Shown: positions 25,224 through 36,250, counted from the stretch's first letter. The stretch is DNA of 64,000 nt from Haloferax larsenii JCM 13917 (GCF_000336955.1 NZ_AOLI01000024.1:1-64000); one strand, 5' to 3'. A program made the numbers and translations. The notes: generated by a model from the sequence alone, not told the origin.

Positions 25224-25318
25224 GCACACTGACGCTCTTCGACCCACATTCACCTTTTTGCGCCGCGTTACTGCTTATCCACCCGCTTACCTCGACCTCT
25301 TCATAGATGACAATTTAG

Positions 25319-25328
25319 TAACTTATTT
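25319..25328 (+). promoter_or_regulatory. TATA-like box of the second surface glycoprotein gene
   Basis: AACTTATTTA lies about 27-36 bases before ATG 25355, so each of the two tandem paralogues appears to have its own promoter. Confidence 0.45.
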
Positions 25329-25354
25329 AGTCGAAATCGAGAAAGTGACTCTCG

Positions 25355-26853
<1,499 letters not shown>

Positions 26854-26946
26854 GGGTATCGGGTCGCCGCACTCCTCGATTGCGCCTCGGTCGGCAGACG
26901 TGACGGCGAAACCAGACGTTATCTCGCTCGCCCGCCTGCTGTCTCT

Positions 26947-27321
26947 ATGGGTCTTATTCACACTGCACTCGCCGTCTCGGACCTCGACTCGACGCTCGAC
27001 TTCTACGCCGAACTCGGTCTCGAACAGACCAACGAGTTCGAACTCGACGGCGTGCGAAACGTCTACCTCGGCAGCGACGACACCGACATGGAACTCCAAC
27101 TGAAGTACGACCGCACCTCGACCGAGCGTGTCGAACCCGCGGGCATCGACCACGTCGCTATCGAAGTCGACGACGTGGACCGCGTCTTCGAGGACCTCCT
27201 CGAAGCCGAGTCACCGGACGTGGTGAAGCCGCCGGTCGATATTCCGGCGGTCGACGCCCGCGCGGCGTTCGTCGAGGACCCCGACGGCTACGTCGTCGAA
27301 CTGGTCGAATTCGAGGACTGA
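26947..27321 (+). CDS. VOC (glyoxalase/bleomycin-resistance fold) family protein
   Basis: 124 residues with the two beta-alpha-beta-beta-beta modules: IHTALAVSDLDSTLDFYAEL with a His metal-ligand position (H5), then MELQLKY, and the second module GIDHVAIEVDDVDRVFEDLL with H69 and the closing Glu in GYVVELVEF. The arrangement H/E...H...E suits a metal-dependent lyase or isomerase such as glyoxalase I or methylmalonyl-CoA epimerase; length and residues do not decide which. Confidence 0.85.
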   Translation: MGLIHTALAVSDLDSTLDFYAELGLEQTNEFELDGVRNVYLGSDDTDMELQLKYDRTSTERVEPAGIDHVAIEVDDVDRVFEDLLEAESPDVVKPPVDIPAVDARAAFVEDPDGYVVELVEFED

Positions 27322-27330
27322 AGCGCGCGC

Positions 27331-28086
27331 CTACTCGCAGTCGACGTCGTCGCCGTCGACTTCGGTCGGACTCCCGTCTGCAACCGTTGCTGTCGCCTCC
27401 GTCTCTGCGATAAGCAACTCGTCTTCGGGACCGTAGAACCGAATTTCGACGGTGTCGCCGGGTTCCATCGGCCTGTCGCCTTCGTACGCGACGGGATACC
27501 GGCCGTCGGTTCTGAAGAACGGGCCGTCGCCGGTGTCGATGTCGTTCCAGTTCGATTCGACGTACCGGACACCGACGTCGTCGCGGCCCGTCTCACCGGC
27601 CGTCTGCCAGCGATTGTGAATCATCCGAACGACGAGTTTCTCTCCGGCCCCGAAGTCGCCGGTGCAGAACGCGCCGACCTCGGCGTCGTGGTACTGCTGT
27701 TCGGTGTCCTCATCGAACCGGTTCGGATTGACGAACCGGAGGTGGCCACCCGACCCGTCGTCGCCGCGCCACCGGACGAGCACCGAGCCGATATCGTCGC
27801 CTTCGAAGACGGGGCCGTGGCTGTATGCGACCGTGATACGGTCGATGTCACCTCTCGTCTCTCCACCTGCGGAGTTCCAGCCGTTCCAGGACCGGTGTTC
27901 GGGACCAAGTACGACGGACGTTTCACCGAAGACACGGGCGTCCTGGGGCTCTACGTATCCATCTGCTGAGTCGTAGAAGTACCCTGATGCGGTCGTCGCG
28001 AGGATAATCACGATAGCAACCAGCAGTATCGTCGCAACCACTTGGGAGACAGCCCTCGAATTTCTACACACGGTTTGTACTCTCAC
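27331..28086 (-). CDS. Type IV pilin-like protein with class III signal peptide
   Basis: About 251 residues. The N-terminus NSRAVSQVVATILLVAIVII is a class III signal: a basic stretch, a cleavage site after RA (or R), then an uninterrupted hydrophobic helix, the form processed by PibD prepilin peptidase in haloarchaea. The remaining 210 residues are a hydrophilic, acidic beta-rich ectodomain with one Cys in AFCTGDFG and another near the C-terminus. It may be a minor pilin or pseudopilin-type secreted domain. The start is uncertain: GTG 28084-28086 is given because an AT-rich promoter (AAGTATTTTTAC on the minus strand) lies just upstream; an open frame extends to 28134. Confidence 0.75.
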   Translation of the reverse strand: MRVQTVCRNSRAVSQVVATILLVAIVIILATTASGYFYDSADGYVEPQDARVFGETSVVLGPEHRSWNGWNSAGGETRGDIDRITVAYSHGPVFEGDDIGSVLVRWRGDDGSGGHLRFVNPNRFDEDTEQQYHDAEVGAFCTGDFGAGEKLVVRMIHNRWQTAGETGRDDVGVRYVESNWNDIDTGDGPFFRTDGRYPVAYEGDRPMEPGDTVEIRFYGPEDELLIAETEATATVADGSPTEVDGDDVDCE

Positions 28087-28198
28087 CGATAAATGGACAG
28101 TGTAAAAATACTTTTGAGAAAAAATTATCAGCACGTGTATGGGAGTTCTGGCGACATATTTGGGTTCAGAAACCGAACGAACTCGCCCCCTCGGACAG

Positions 28199-28220
28199 GT
28201 ATATGTTGCCAGCGTGGCAA
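28199..28220 (+). promoter_or_regulatory. TATA box and palindromic operator candidate of the ferritin-like gene
   Basis: GTATATG (28199-28205) is followed at once by a perfect dyad TTGCCA-GCG-TGGCAA (28206-28220), ending 12 bases before ATG 28233. A repressor bound there would block transcription start. Placement is classical for archaeal metal-dependent repressors, but the regulator is not identified. Confidence 0.55.
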
Positions 28221-28232
28221 TATGTGGTCGCC

Positions 28233-28685
28233 ATGTCTGAGGACGTGACTGCGCTCTTGAAGCGCGCTTACCAAGACGAGATCGAGACGGTGATGAACTA
28301 CATGACGAACTCCATCGTCCTCGATGGCGTTCGGGCCGAGGAGATTAAAGAGTCGCTCAAGACCGACATTCAGGAGGAACTCACCCACGCCGAGCAAATC
28401 GGCAATCGGCTGAAGCAACTCGACGAAAAGCCGCCGGGTTCTGCTGCGTTCGAAGCACGTCAGCACGAACTGCAACCCCCGGAAGACAGTACAGACGTGC
28501 TCTCGGTCATCAACGGCGTCCTCGCGGCCGAGGAGGACGCTATCGAGACCTATCGGTCGCTCATCGACGCGGCCGAGGAAGCGAACGACCCCGTCACCGA
28601 GGACCTCGCAGTGACGCTCTTGGCGGACGAGGAAGCCCACCGGACCGAATTCCGCGGCTTCAAGAAAGAGTACGAGCGCGAATAA
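28233..28685 (+). CDS. Ferritin-like (rubrerythrin/Dps-type fold) protein
   Basis: 150 residues of four-helix bundle. Candidate di-iron ligands are spread over the helices: E-I-E-T in helix 1 (AYQDEIETVMNYM), E-E-L-T-H-A-E in helix 2, EEDAIETYRSLID in helix 3 and LADEEAHRTEF in helix 4, the E...ExxH pairs of ferritin-like proteins. Likely stores or oxidises iron, or protects DNA from peroxides; whether it is a cage (Dps) or a dimer cannot be told. Regulated, by inference, through the dyad upstream. Confidence 0.82.
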   Translation: MSEDVTALLKRAYQDEIETVMNYMTNSIVLDGVRAEEIKESLKTDIQEELTHAEQIGNRLKQLDEKPPGSAAFEARQHELQPPEDSTDVLSVINGVLAAEEDAIETYRSLIDAAEEANDPVTEDLAVTLLADEEAHRTEFRGFKKEYERE

Positions 28686-28823
28686 CTCACGGCGACGACG
28701 AGTAGCGTCCGCCGACTAACTCAACTGTCCGGCCGGCGCTGCTTGCGCGCCCGAACCCCACTTCAGCCAACTCGTATTCGTTACCGAAGCGGAAAACAGA
28801 AAACAGCGACAGCGCCCGGTCGC

Positions 28824-30938
28824 TCAGTCGGCCGACGCGGGCGTCGTTCCCGTGCCCGTCACACCGGCTTTCTCGTCGAGCGCTTCGACGATGAGTTCCG
28901 AGATGTCGATGACGTCGAGGTCGTCTTCGTAGCCACCGGTCTTGCGACCGTCTTCGTACATCGTCGCACACATCGGACAGGCGACGACGAACCGCTCGAC
29001 TGCTCCAGTGGAGCCGGTGTCTTCGAGTGCCTCGCGCAGGCGTTCTTCCGACGGCTTCGACTCTTCTTCGTGGTCTAACCAGAGGCCACCGCCACCGCCA
29101 CCGCAACAGAACGAGTCGTCGCGGTTGCGTGGCATCTCGGCGAGTTCGACGCCGGTCGCGCGGATGACCTCGCGCGGTGCCTCGTACTCGCCGTTGTACC
29201 GGCCGAGGTGACACGGGTCGTGGTAGGTGACGGTCTGTGCGGACAGTTCGGTCCCGGAGAGGCCGAGGCGGCCGTCGTTGACGAGGGTTTCGACCAGTTG
29301 GGTGTAGTGGTACACCGGGTAGTCGAACGACTCGTCCATCTCGGGGTACTCGTTTTTGAACGTGTTGTACGAGTGCGGGTCCGTACAGACGATTTTGTCG
29401 AAGTCGCAGTCGTCCATCGCGTCGATGTTGTCCTCGACGAGCATCTCGTAGAGACCCTCCTCGCCGACGCGACGCACGTCGTTGCCGTCGTGCTGTTCGT
29501 CTTCGTAGAGGATGCCGTAGGAGACGCCCGACTCCTCTAAGATACGAGCCAGCGAGCGAGCGACGGCGCGGTTACGCTCGTCGTACGACGGGTAGTCGCC
29601 GACGTACCAGAGGAACTCGACGGACTCCTCGCGAGCGTCCGGCACCTCGAAGTCGAGGTCGTCGGTCCAGTCGGGCCGCTTGCGCTGTGGGTCGCCGAAG
29701 GCGTTCCCGTTCTGGAAGATGTTCATCATCGCCTCTTGGACGGGTTCTTGCTGTTGGCCCGTCTCGGTGAGGCGGCGGTTCATCTCGGTGAAGTGCGTGA
29801 GATGCTCGATATCGACCGGACAGGCGTCCATACAGGCCATACAGGCCATACAGGACTCCATCGACTCGGCGTCAATGACCGAGGTGCCGCCGTCGGCGAC
29901 GATGTCGACCGATTCACCGCCCGCATCGAGCGAGTCGCGGTAGGTCTTCAGGTCGAGAATCACGTCGCGCGGGTCGAGGTTGCGGCCGGAGGCCTTCGCC
30001 GGACAGGCGTCGGAACAGCGGCCACACTTCGTACACGCGTCGTAGTCGAGAAGCGCCTTCCACGAGAAGTCGTCCTCGGAGACGTAGCCGATTTCGTCCG
30101 GCGGCGTGTCGGCCGGCACCTTCGGAAGGCGCAGGCCGGCTTTCTCGTCGGCGGTGACGACGTTCGCAAACGAGGTGAGCATGTGCAGCGGCTTGGCGTA
30201 GGGAACCGCCGCGACGAACGCCAACGCGAGCAGCGCGTGGGACCACCAGCCGAACCAGTAGAGCGTCTGTGCCATCTCGGCGTTCATCCCCGCGGTCTGG
30301 AAGACGAGCGCGACGAAGTAGCCGACGAAGCTCACCGTCTCGAAGTCGGGGAACTCGGTGCCGACGATGCGAATCGCTTCGATGACGTAACCGCCGACGC
30401 CGAGCAGGAAGAGCGTCCAGACGAACGCGTCGTCTTCGAAACTCGTGTGCTTGCCCCAGAGACGCGGGTGGCGGACACCGTAGCGCCGCCAAATCGCCAT
30501 CCCGACGCCGACGACGAACAAGAGCCCCATGAGGTCCATGACGAAGGAGTACGAGAGGTAGAAGTCACCAACGAAGAAGGAACTCCCCGTCACGCGCCGC
30601 CAGATGTCGATGTCGATAGCGATGATTCCGGTTCCGATGAGCAGCGTCAGAAAGCCCCAGAGGATGAACGAGTGCATCACGCCCGCGTAGAAGTCGCGGT
30701 CGAACTGCTTCTCGTTCGTGAACACCTCCTTGGTCGCCCGCGCCGTCCGTCCCGGGAGGTCGGACAGCCTATCGAACGGGTCTGGCCCACCGCGAGCGTA
30801 CCGCACGACACGTTCGTACACCCCGTATAGGAACACGAGGGAGGCGATAACGGCGAGCCCGTAGAAGAGGGCCTCACCCACCGGGCTAATCGTCCAGAAG
30901 GTCTCCCGGGTGACCTCCGCTTGTGCCGCAAATACCAT
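28824..30938 (-). CDS. Membrane FeS oxidoreductase, HdrD/EMO-like (ETF:menaquinone oxidoreductase type)
   Basis: 704 residues. N-terminal part (to about 290) has five or six hydrophobic helices with conserved His, resembling a NarI/DsrM-type cytochrome b. It is followed by two 4Fe-4S motifs (CTKCGRCSDACP and CMACMACMDACP, about residues 310-400) and HdrB/D-like cysteine domains with DPCHLGRYNGEY, the CCGGGGGG site near 635 and CPMCATM. This is the layout of proteins proposed to oxidise ETF and reduce menaquinone. The acyl-CoA dehydrogenase at 22405 and the MaoC hydratase at 47874 fit a fatty or branched-acid oxidation role. ATG 30938 chosen; the preceding in-frame TTG is weaker. Confidence 0.88.
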   Translation of the reverse strand: MVFAAQAEVTRETFWTISPVGEALFYGLAVIASLVFLYGVYERVVRYARGGPDPFDRLSDLPGRTARATKEVFTNEKQFDRDFYAGVMHSFILWGFLTLLIGTGIIAIDIDIWRRVTGSSFFVGDFYLSYSFVMDLMGLLFVVGVGMAIWRRYGVRHPRLWGKHTSFEDDAFVWTLFLLGVGGYVIEAIRIVGTEFPDFETVSFVGYFVALVFQTAGMNAEMAQTLYWFGWWSHALLALAFVAAVPYAKPLHMLTSFANVVTADEKAGLRLPKVPADTPPDEIGYVSEDDFSWKALLDYDACTKCGRCSDACPAKASGRNLDPRDVILDLKTYRDSLDAGGESVDIVADGGTSVIDAESMESCMACMACMDACPVDIEHLTHFTEMNRRLTETGQQQEPVQEAMMNIFQNGNAFGDPQRKRPDWTDDLDFEVPDAREESVEFLWYVGDYPSYDERNRAVARSLARILEESGVSYGILYEDEQHDGNDVRRVGEEGLYEMLVEDNIDAMDDCDFDKIVCTDPHSYNTFKNEYPEMDESFDYPVYHYTQLVETLVNDGRLGLSGTELSAQTVTYHDPCHLGRYNGEYEAPREVIRATGVELAEMPRNRDDSFCCGGGGGGLWLDHEEESKPSEERLREALEDTGSTGAVERFVVACPMCATMYEDGRKTGGYEDDLDVIDISELIVEALDEKAGVTGTGTTPASAD

Positions 30939-31061
30939 AATCAATCACTGAAGAACGAGATGTTAAATCTTGCCACCTTATCGAACTCGCGTCGGCGAGT
31001 TTCACAGCGTTCCACGTGTCCGAGGGTTGAAGTCGGTTCAGCGAGTGAACGTTCTCAATAG

Positions 31062-31577
31062 ATGTACGGCCCGTTTTCCCGGCGTCGAGTGTGTCTCGGC
31101 GTCGCCGGACTGCTCTCTCTTTCGGGGTGCGCCGGGACGCCCCCCGAGCAGGATGACACGGGGTCGTCGCCGACCGCGACTCGCACTTCCTCGCTACCGG
31201 CCGACACGGAGACGCTCACCACTCGGCCCTCGTCGACGCCCAAGCCCTCGTCCCCGTCGACACCGAACCAACCGTCGCCGTCGAAACCACCGTCGGGCCT
31301 CGACAGCACGCTGGCCGGTCTCGCCGATGCCGACGATAGAGACGCCTATGCCGACCAGCACGGACTGGACTACCGCGATGGGGCCGTGGCGGTCGTGGTC
31401 GAACTCGAACCCGACCGCACGCTCCCCGAATCAGTCGATTTCGAGGCCGAACGGAAGCGCGACCGCCTCGTCTCTGGACGCGTCGCAGTCGACGACCTCA
31501 CCCCGCTTGCGACACACGAGAACGTCACGCTGGTTCGACCGCCGCAAGCGCCCGCTGCCGATGGGGGTGCTGAATGA
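31062..31577 (+). CDS. Tat lipoprotein with a subtilase-prodomain-like C-terminus
   Basis: 171 residues. The N-terminus FSRRRVCLGVAGLLSLSGC carries a twin-arginine motif and a lipobox (L-S-G-C23), so the mature protein is exported folded and lipid-anchored at C23. A Ser/Thr/Pro-rich stalk (residues 30-78) leads to a small domain, residues 80-163. Its strands VAVVVELEPD and VAVDDLTPLATHENVTLVRP match the pattern VTVVVEARPG and VTLPRSAIRGLAASPAIDLV in the propeptide region of the subtilase encoded next. The gene's TGA overlaps the protease ATG (ATGA), which implies coupled translation. Inferred role: membrane-tethered chaperone or inhibitor of the protease. Not a recognised named family. Confidence 0.7.
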   Translation: MYGPFSRRRVCLGVAGLLSLSGCAGTPPEQDDTGSSPTATRTSSLPADTETLTTRPSSTPKPSSPSTPNQPSPSKPPSGLDSTLAGLADADDRDAYADQHGLDYRDGAVAVVVELEPDRTLPESVDFEAERKRDRLVSGRVAVDDLTPLATHENVTLVRPPQAPAADGGAE

Positions 31578-34500
31578 ACCGTTTGGTTGCGCTCGCCGTC
31601 GCCGTCTTACTGCTCGTCGCACCCGTTTCCGGTGCAGCGATGCCAGTACCCGGTGCCGCTGGCGGGGGCGACTCGATATCGGCGGTGTCGGATTCGACGC
31701 CAGAACCGACGCAGACCAGCCCGACACAGGATGCGGGTTCGACGAACAACACGACACAGACCACAGATTCGACCAATAACACGACACAGACGAACGCGAG
31801 TTCTCCTGCGTCGCCGCCAGCCAAGGACACTGGCCATCCGAACGTCGAAGCCGGACTGCTCGACGACCCGCAATCGTCCGGATTCGTCGCAGAGGGACTC
31901 GGAACTGGGCCTGACCGCGTGACGGTCGTCGTCGAAGCGAGGCCGGGGTCGACAACCGCCGCCGCGGCAGCGGTCGGCAACGCTGGCGGTGAGATAGCCA
32001 TCCGACGCGGCACGCATTTGCAGGTGACGCTCCCGCGGTCGGCCATCCGTGGGTTGGCAGCCTCGCCCGCAATCGACCTCGTCAGAACGCCGCGTCGGCC
32101 GACGACGACCGCAATCACGAGCGAGGGACTCGACGAGATGAACGCCTCCGCGCTCCACCAACGGGGGTACACCGGTGAGAACGTCACCGTCGCCGTCATC
32201 GACACCTCGTTCGACGTGACGAACGCCGAAATCGCGGGCAACGTCGTCGAACACCACAACTTCTCCAGCGGCGACGCGACGATGGCGAATTCCTCGGGAC
32301 TACACGGCACTGCCGTCTCCGAACTCGTCGTCGACACCGCACCGAACGTCTCGCTCGCCACCTACAGCGTCGGGACGTACACCGAACTGCTGGCGGCGAT
32401 AGACCGCGTCGAATCCCGCGGCGACGTGGACGTCGTCGTCATGTCGGTGAGTTGGTTCGGCGTCGAATCGCTCGACGGAACCGGGCCGCTCAGTCAGGAA
32501 GTCGAATCTCTCCGGGCGAACGGGACGCTCTGGGTCAACTCGGCGGGGAACTACGGACAGGCCCACCACAACGTCACGTGGTCCGACCCCGACGGCGACG
32601 ACTTTCTGAACTTCGACGGGAGCGACGAACTCCTCGCACTCGACCTGAACGGCGACCTCGACCTCCGAGTGAACTGGGACGACTGGGACGCGCGCACCGC
32701 CGACTACGACGTGTACGTCTACGAGAACGAGACGGCGTTCCAGAACGGCAATCCGATTGCCGGGTCGACGAACACACAGAGCGGGTCGTACCCCCCGACC
32801 GAAGTCATCAGAGGTTCCGGGTCGGGAACCATCTACGTCGCCGTCCACCGGGCAGACGCGCCCGGAACCGCCGACTTCGACCTGTTCTTCCTCGGCGACT
32901 CGTCGGCCGAGTACGTCACCTCCGCCCGCAGTCTGACGGTTCCGGCGGTCGCCGACGCGACGGTCGCCGTGGGCGCGGTCGACCACGACTCGCTCGCGCT
33001 CGAACCGTACTCGTCTCGCGGCCCGACCGTCGATGGCCGCCTGAAGCCCGACCTCGTCGCACCGGACAAAGTGACCACGTCCGCCGACTCGTACTTCGCC
33101 GGGACCTCCGCTGCCGCCCCGCACGCTGGTGGGGTCGCCGCGCTCGTCGTCGACGCCGCCGGCGAACCACTGTCCCCCGACGAACTCGAATCGGCGCTCC
33201 TCGGGTCGGCGACGAAGCTCTCCGGGTCGGAACCGAACGACCAGACGGGCTACGGGCTGGTCAACGCGACCGGCGCGGTCGAACGACTCTCCGTCAGAAC
33301 GGTACAGACGTGCCGGGTAATCGACACGCCCGGGCGGTACGTCCTCGACCGGCCGCTCTCCGCCGCTGGCGGCACCTGCCTCGAAATCACCTCCGACGAC
33401 GTTGTCGTCGAGGGCGACGACCACAGCGTCTCCGGCGATGGGTCGGGAACGGCGCTCTCCATCTCGGGGACCAACGTCACCGTCTCGAACCTCAGCGTCT
33501 CGTCGGTCGGAACGGCAGTCTCTCTCGCTTCGGGGGCGAACGCGACGCTCGATTCCGTCTCCACCGACGCGAGCGAAAACTGGACGGTCGAAGCGGCACA
33601 GCAGACGAACTACACCGCCTCACTGTCGCTCGCGGGCGACAACGTCTCCGTGGATGCCCGGGCCGTCTCGCTCGAACGGAACGCGAGCCATCCCGCAGTT
33701 CCCGCCTCGACGACGCGAGTCGGTGCTCCGCTCTTCGCGCGCTCTGAGTCGGGTGCCGCAACGGCGAATTTCACCGTGACGTACCCCGAGGGAACTGAGA
33801 ACGAGAGTTCGCTTCGCCTCCACAGACACACTGGAACCGAGTGGACTCCCCTCGCGGGGGCTGTCGATACCGACGCGAACACCGTCACGGCAAATGCGTC
33901 TTCGTTCGGCCCGCTGGCGGTGTTCGAACTCTCCGACCCGTTCCTCGCTGCCACGCCGACCGACGTGTCGTTCGGCAGTGTCGACGTCCAGAACTCGTCG
34001 TCGACGACCGCCTCGGTACAGAATCTCGGCGGGAGAGACGCGGCAGTTCAGTCGGTCACAGTCACCGGGCCGAACGCCTCGGCGTTCGCGGTGACTGAGG
34101 GTCTCCCGGCGACGCTCGCCCCCAGCGCCACTGACTCGCTCACTGTCACGTACACCCCGTCAGCTATCGGGACGCACAACGCTACGCTGGCTATCGAATA
34201 CAACGGCTCGTCGTCGCCGACGAACCTCTCCCTTTCGGGGTCGGGAGTCGACCAACACGCACCCGTCGTCACGAACGCGACCGGCGAGTCACTCGGGGCG
34301 AACGCGTCTCTCGTCGGTCGAACCGGGTCGGTACGCGTTACCGCCGACGTGACCGATTCGGTGTCCGGCGTCGCGTCGGTGACGGCCGACCTCTCGGCGT
34401 TCGGCGCTGGCACCGTGTCGCTCGCGCCGAACGAGACGGGGACCTACGTCGCCACTGCGGACGTTGACGAGACGGCCGACGCGAGCGACGGCGCACACGA

Positions 34501-36250
34501 GATTCGCATTCGGGCGACCGACGCTGCGGGCAACACCAACGAGTCTGTCGCCGGAACTGTCGTCTTGGACGCGACGAACGCGACGCTTGGTGTGGATTCG
34601 CCCACGAACCAAACGGCCAACCAGACGACCCTCTCACTGAACGGGACGGCCACCGACGCGACCAGCGGCGTGGCCCACGTCGAGTGGCGACTCGACGGCG
34701 GTTCGTGGACTGAACTCACAGAAACCCAGCCGTGGAATACGTCGGTGTCGGGACTCGCAGACGGCACTCACACGCTCGAATTCCGCGTCACTGACAACGC
34801 GAGCAACGTCGCACCTGTCGTCGAGCGAACTGTCGTCGTCGACACGGTCGCCCCCGCGCTCGGCGGGGTCTCGGCGAACCGGACGACTGCGGTCGAACCG
34901 GGCGGGTCGCTCGCAGTGGACGTCTCGGTCACTGACGCGACCAGCGGCGTGGACCACGTCGAGGCCGGCGGAACCCCACTCACCACGAATCAGACGGGCG
35001 CGAGCGGCGTCGTCACGGCTCGCTCCAACCTCGGTGCCACATCCCTCTCGGTCGTCGCACGCGACGCCGCAGGCAACGAGAACCAGACGACGCTCGACTA
35101 CGATGTCGGGGCGACTGCGACGCTCTCGGCGGCTGGTTCTGGCGTTTTCGCCGCGGACCTCGACGATTCGATGCTTCAACGCGTGCGCGTGAACTCCTCC
35201 GACACTGGTGTCTCGGTACGCTACGGAACTGCGCCGACGGCACCTGCGTCAGTGCCCGCCGCGCCCGGTGACGTGGTGGTGGGCTATCCGCAACTCGACA
35301 CGAATCAGACGGCGGCCGCGGTGTCGAACGCGAGCATCGTCGTGAACGTCTCCGACCAGACGATTTCGTCGGCCTACGCGTTGCCGTCGACAGTCACGGT
35401 TTCGCGGTTCGACGGCAGTTCGTGGGTCGATGCGAACGCGACCCTGGTCGAGACGACCGGTGGGAATCGGTCCTACCGAGTGCCGGTTTCGAACAGTTCG
35501 GTGCTCGCGGTCCACGCCAGCACGGAGTCCGACGCGCCGAACGTGACCGACTACGCGCCGACCGGAACCGTCGATGCAGGCTCGGTGACGCTCTCGGTCG
35601 CCTACGAAGACGGCTACGCTGGCATCGACCCCACCCGCGTCTCGCTTCTGGTCGATGGAACCGACGTGACCGACTCGACCAGCGTCGGCGCCGACGGGGT
35701 CTCGTACACGACCGACCTCGGTGCCGGAAGTCACACAGCCGAGATTACGGTCGTCGACCGCGCGGGGAACCAGCGAACCAAATCGTGGTCGTTCGAGACC
35801 GAGTCTACTGGCGGGTCGTCGGGGAGTTCGACGGGCGGGTCGGCTGGCAGTAGTTCGACCGGCGGAAGCACAGGCTCGACCGGCGGTGGTCTCGCACCTG
35901 CAACGTCACCAACTACGACCTCCACGCCCGCAAATCAGACGACCACCACTCCGAACGCGACGAACACGACGACCGTCAACTCGACTGCGACGAACACGAC
36001 GACTGCGACGACAGCACCAAGCCCCGAAAACGAGAGGCCGAGCGCAAACGAATCGGCGTCACAGACACAGTTGTCGAACGCATCGGAGACCCAGTCTCCT
36101 GCACCCACCGAGGAAGCTGCGGAGTTGACGACGACCGTCACAGATGCTAGCGACGGCGACTCGACAGAGAGTGACGCGCCGGGCTTCGGACTCGTGGCGG
36201 CACTCACGGCACTCGTGGTCGTGGGTGTCCTCGCCCGGCGACGCGGGTAG
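31574..36250 (+). CDS. Giant secreted subtilisin-like (S8) protease with PGF-CTERM anchor
   Basis: 1558 residues. Signal peptide (residues 1-20), an Asn/Thr-rich linker to about 85, and a prodomain-like region 112-175. The S8 catalytic domain spans 185-575: Asp210 (VAVIDTS), His244 (GLHGTAVSE), Asn326 (NSAGN) and Ser512 (GTSAAAPHAGG) form an intact triad plus oxyanion residue, with an insert at 330-440. A beta-helix-like Thr/Ser part follows (to 790), then a choice-of-anchor-D-type domain (794-890), Ig-like repeats (895-1175), a beta domain (1179-1330), another Ig-like module, a Gly/Ser/Thr stalk (1412-1530) and the PGF-CTERM signal (DAPGFGLVAALTALVVVGVL). Many N-glycosylation sequons. Likely cell-wall-anchored extracellular protease. 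Confidence 0.9.
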   Translation: MNRLVALAVAVLLLVAPVSGAAMPVPGAAGGGDSISAVSDSTPEPTQTSPTQDAGSTNNTTQTTDSTNNTTQTNASSPASPPAKDTGHPNVEAGLLDDPQSSGFVAEGLGTGPDRVTVVVEARPGSTTAAAAAVGNAGGEIAIRRGTHLQVTLPRSAIRGLAASPAIDLVRTPRRPTTTAITSEGLDEMNASALHQRGYTGENVTVAVIDTSFDVTNAEIAGNVVEHHNFSSGDATMANSSGLHGTAVSELVVDTAPNVSLATYSVGTYTELLAAIDRVESRGDVDVVVMSVSWFGVESLDGTGPLSQEVESLRANGTLWVNSAGNYGQAHHNVTWSDPDGDDFLNFDGSDELLALDLNGDLDLRVNWDDWDARTADYDVYVYENETAFQNGNPIAGSTNTQSGSYPPTEVIRGSGSGTIYVAVHRADAPGTADFDLFFLGDSSAEYVTSARSLTVPAVADATVAVGAVDHDSLALEPYSSRGPTVDGRLKPDLVAPDKVTTSADSYFAGTSAAAPHAGGVAALVVDAAGEPLSPDELESALLGSATKLSGSEPNDQTGYGLVNATGAVERLSVRTVQTCRVIDTPGRYVLDRPLSAAGGTCLEITSDDVVVEGDDHSVSGDGSGTALSISGTNVTVSNLSVSSVGTAVSLASGANATLDSVSTDASENWTVEAAQQTNYTASLSLAGDNVSVDARAVSLERNASHPAVPASTTRVGAPLFARSESGAATANFTVTYPEGTENESSLRLHRHTGTEWTPLAGAVDTDANTVTANASSFGPLAVFELSDPFLAATPTDVSFGSVDVQNSSSTTASVQNLGGRDAAVQSVTVTGPNASAFAVTEGLPATLAPSATDSLTVTYTPSAIGTHNATLAIEYNGSSSPTNLSLSGSGVDQHAPVVTNATGESLGANASLVGRTGSVRVTADVTDSVSGVASVTADLSAFGAGTVSLAPNETGTYVATADVDETADASDGAHEIRIRATDAAGNTNESVAGTVVLDATNATLGVDSPTNQTANQTTLSLNGTATDATSGVAHVEWRLDGGSWTELTETQPWNTSVSGLADGTHTLEFRVTDNASNVAPVVERTVVVDTVAPALGGVSANRTTAVEPGGSLAVDVSVTDATSGVDHVEAGGTPLTTNQTGASGVVTARSNLGATSLSVVARDAAGNENQTTLDYDVGATATLSAAGSGVFAADLDDSMLQRVRVNSSDTGVSVRYGTAPTAPASVPAAPGDVVVGYPQLDTNQTAAAVSNASIVVNVSDQTISSAYALPSTVTVSRFDGSSWVDANATLVETTGGNRSYRVPVSNSSVLAVHASTESDAPNVTDYAPTGTVDAGSVTLSVAYEDGYAGIDPTRVSLLVDGTDVTDSTSVGADGVSYTTDLGAGSHTAEITVVDRAGNQRTKSWSFETESTGGSSGSSTGGSAGSSSTGGSTGSTGGGLAPATSPTTTSTPANQTTTTPNATNTTTVNSTATNTTTATTAPSPENERPSANESASQTQLSNASETQSPAPTEEAAELTTTVTDASDGDSTESDAPGFGLVAALTALVVVGVLARRRG

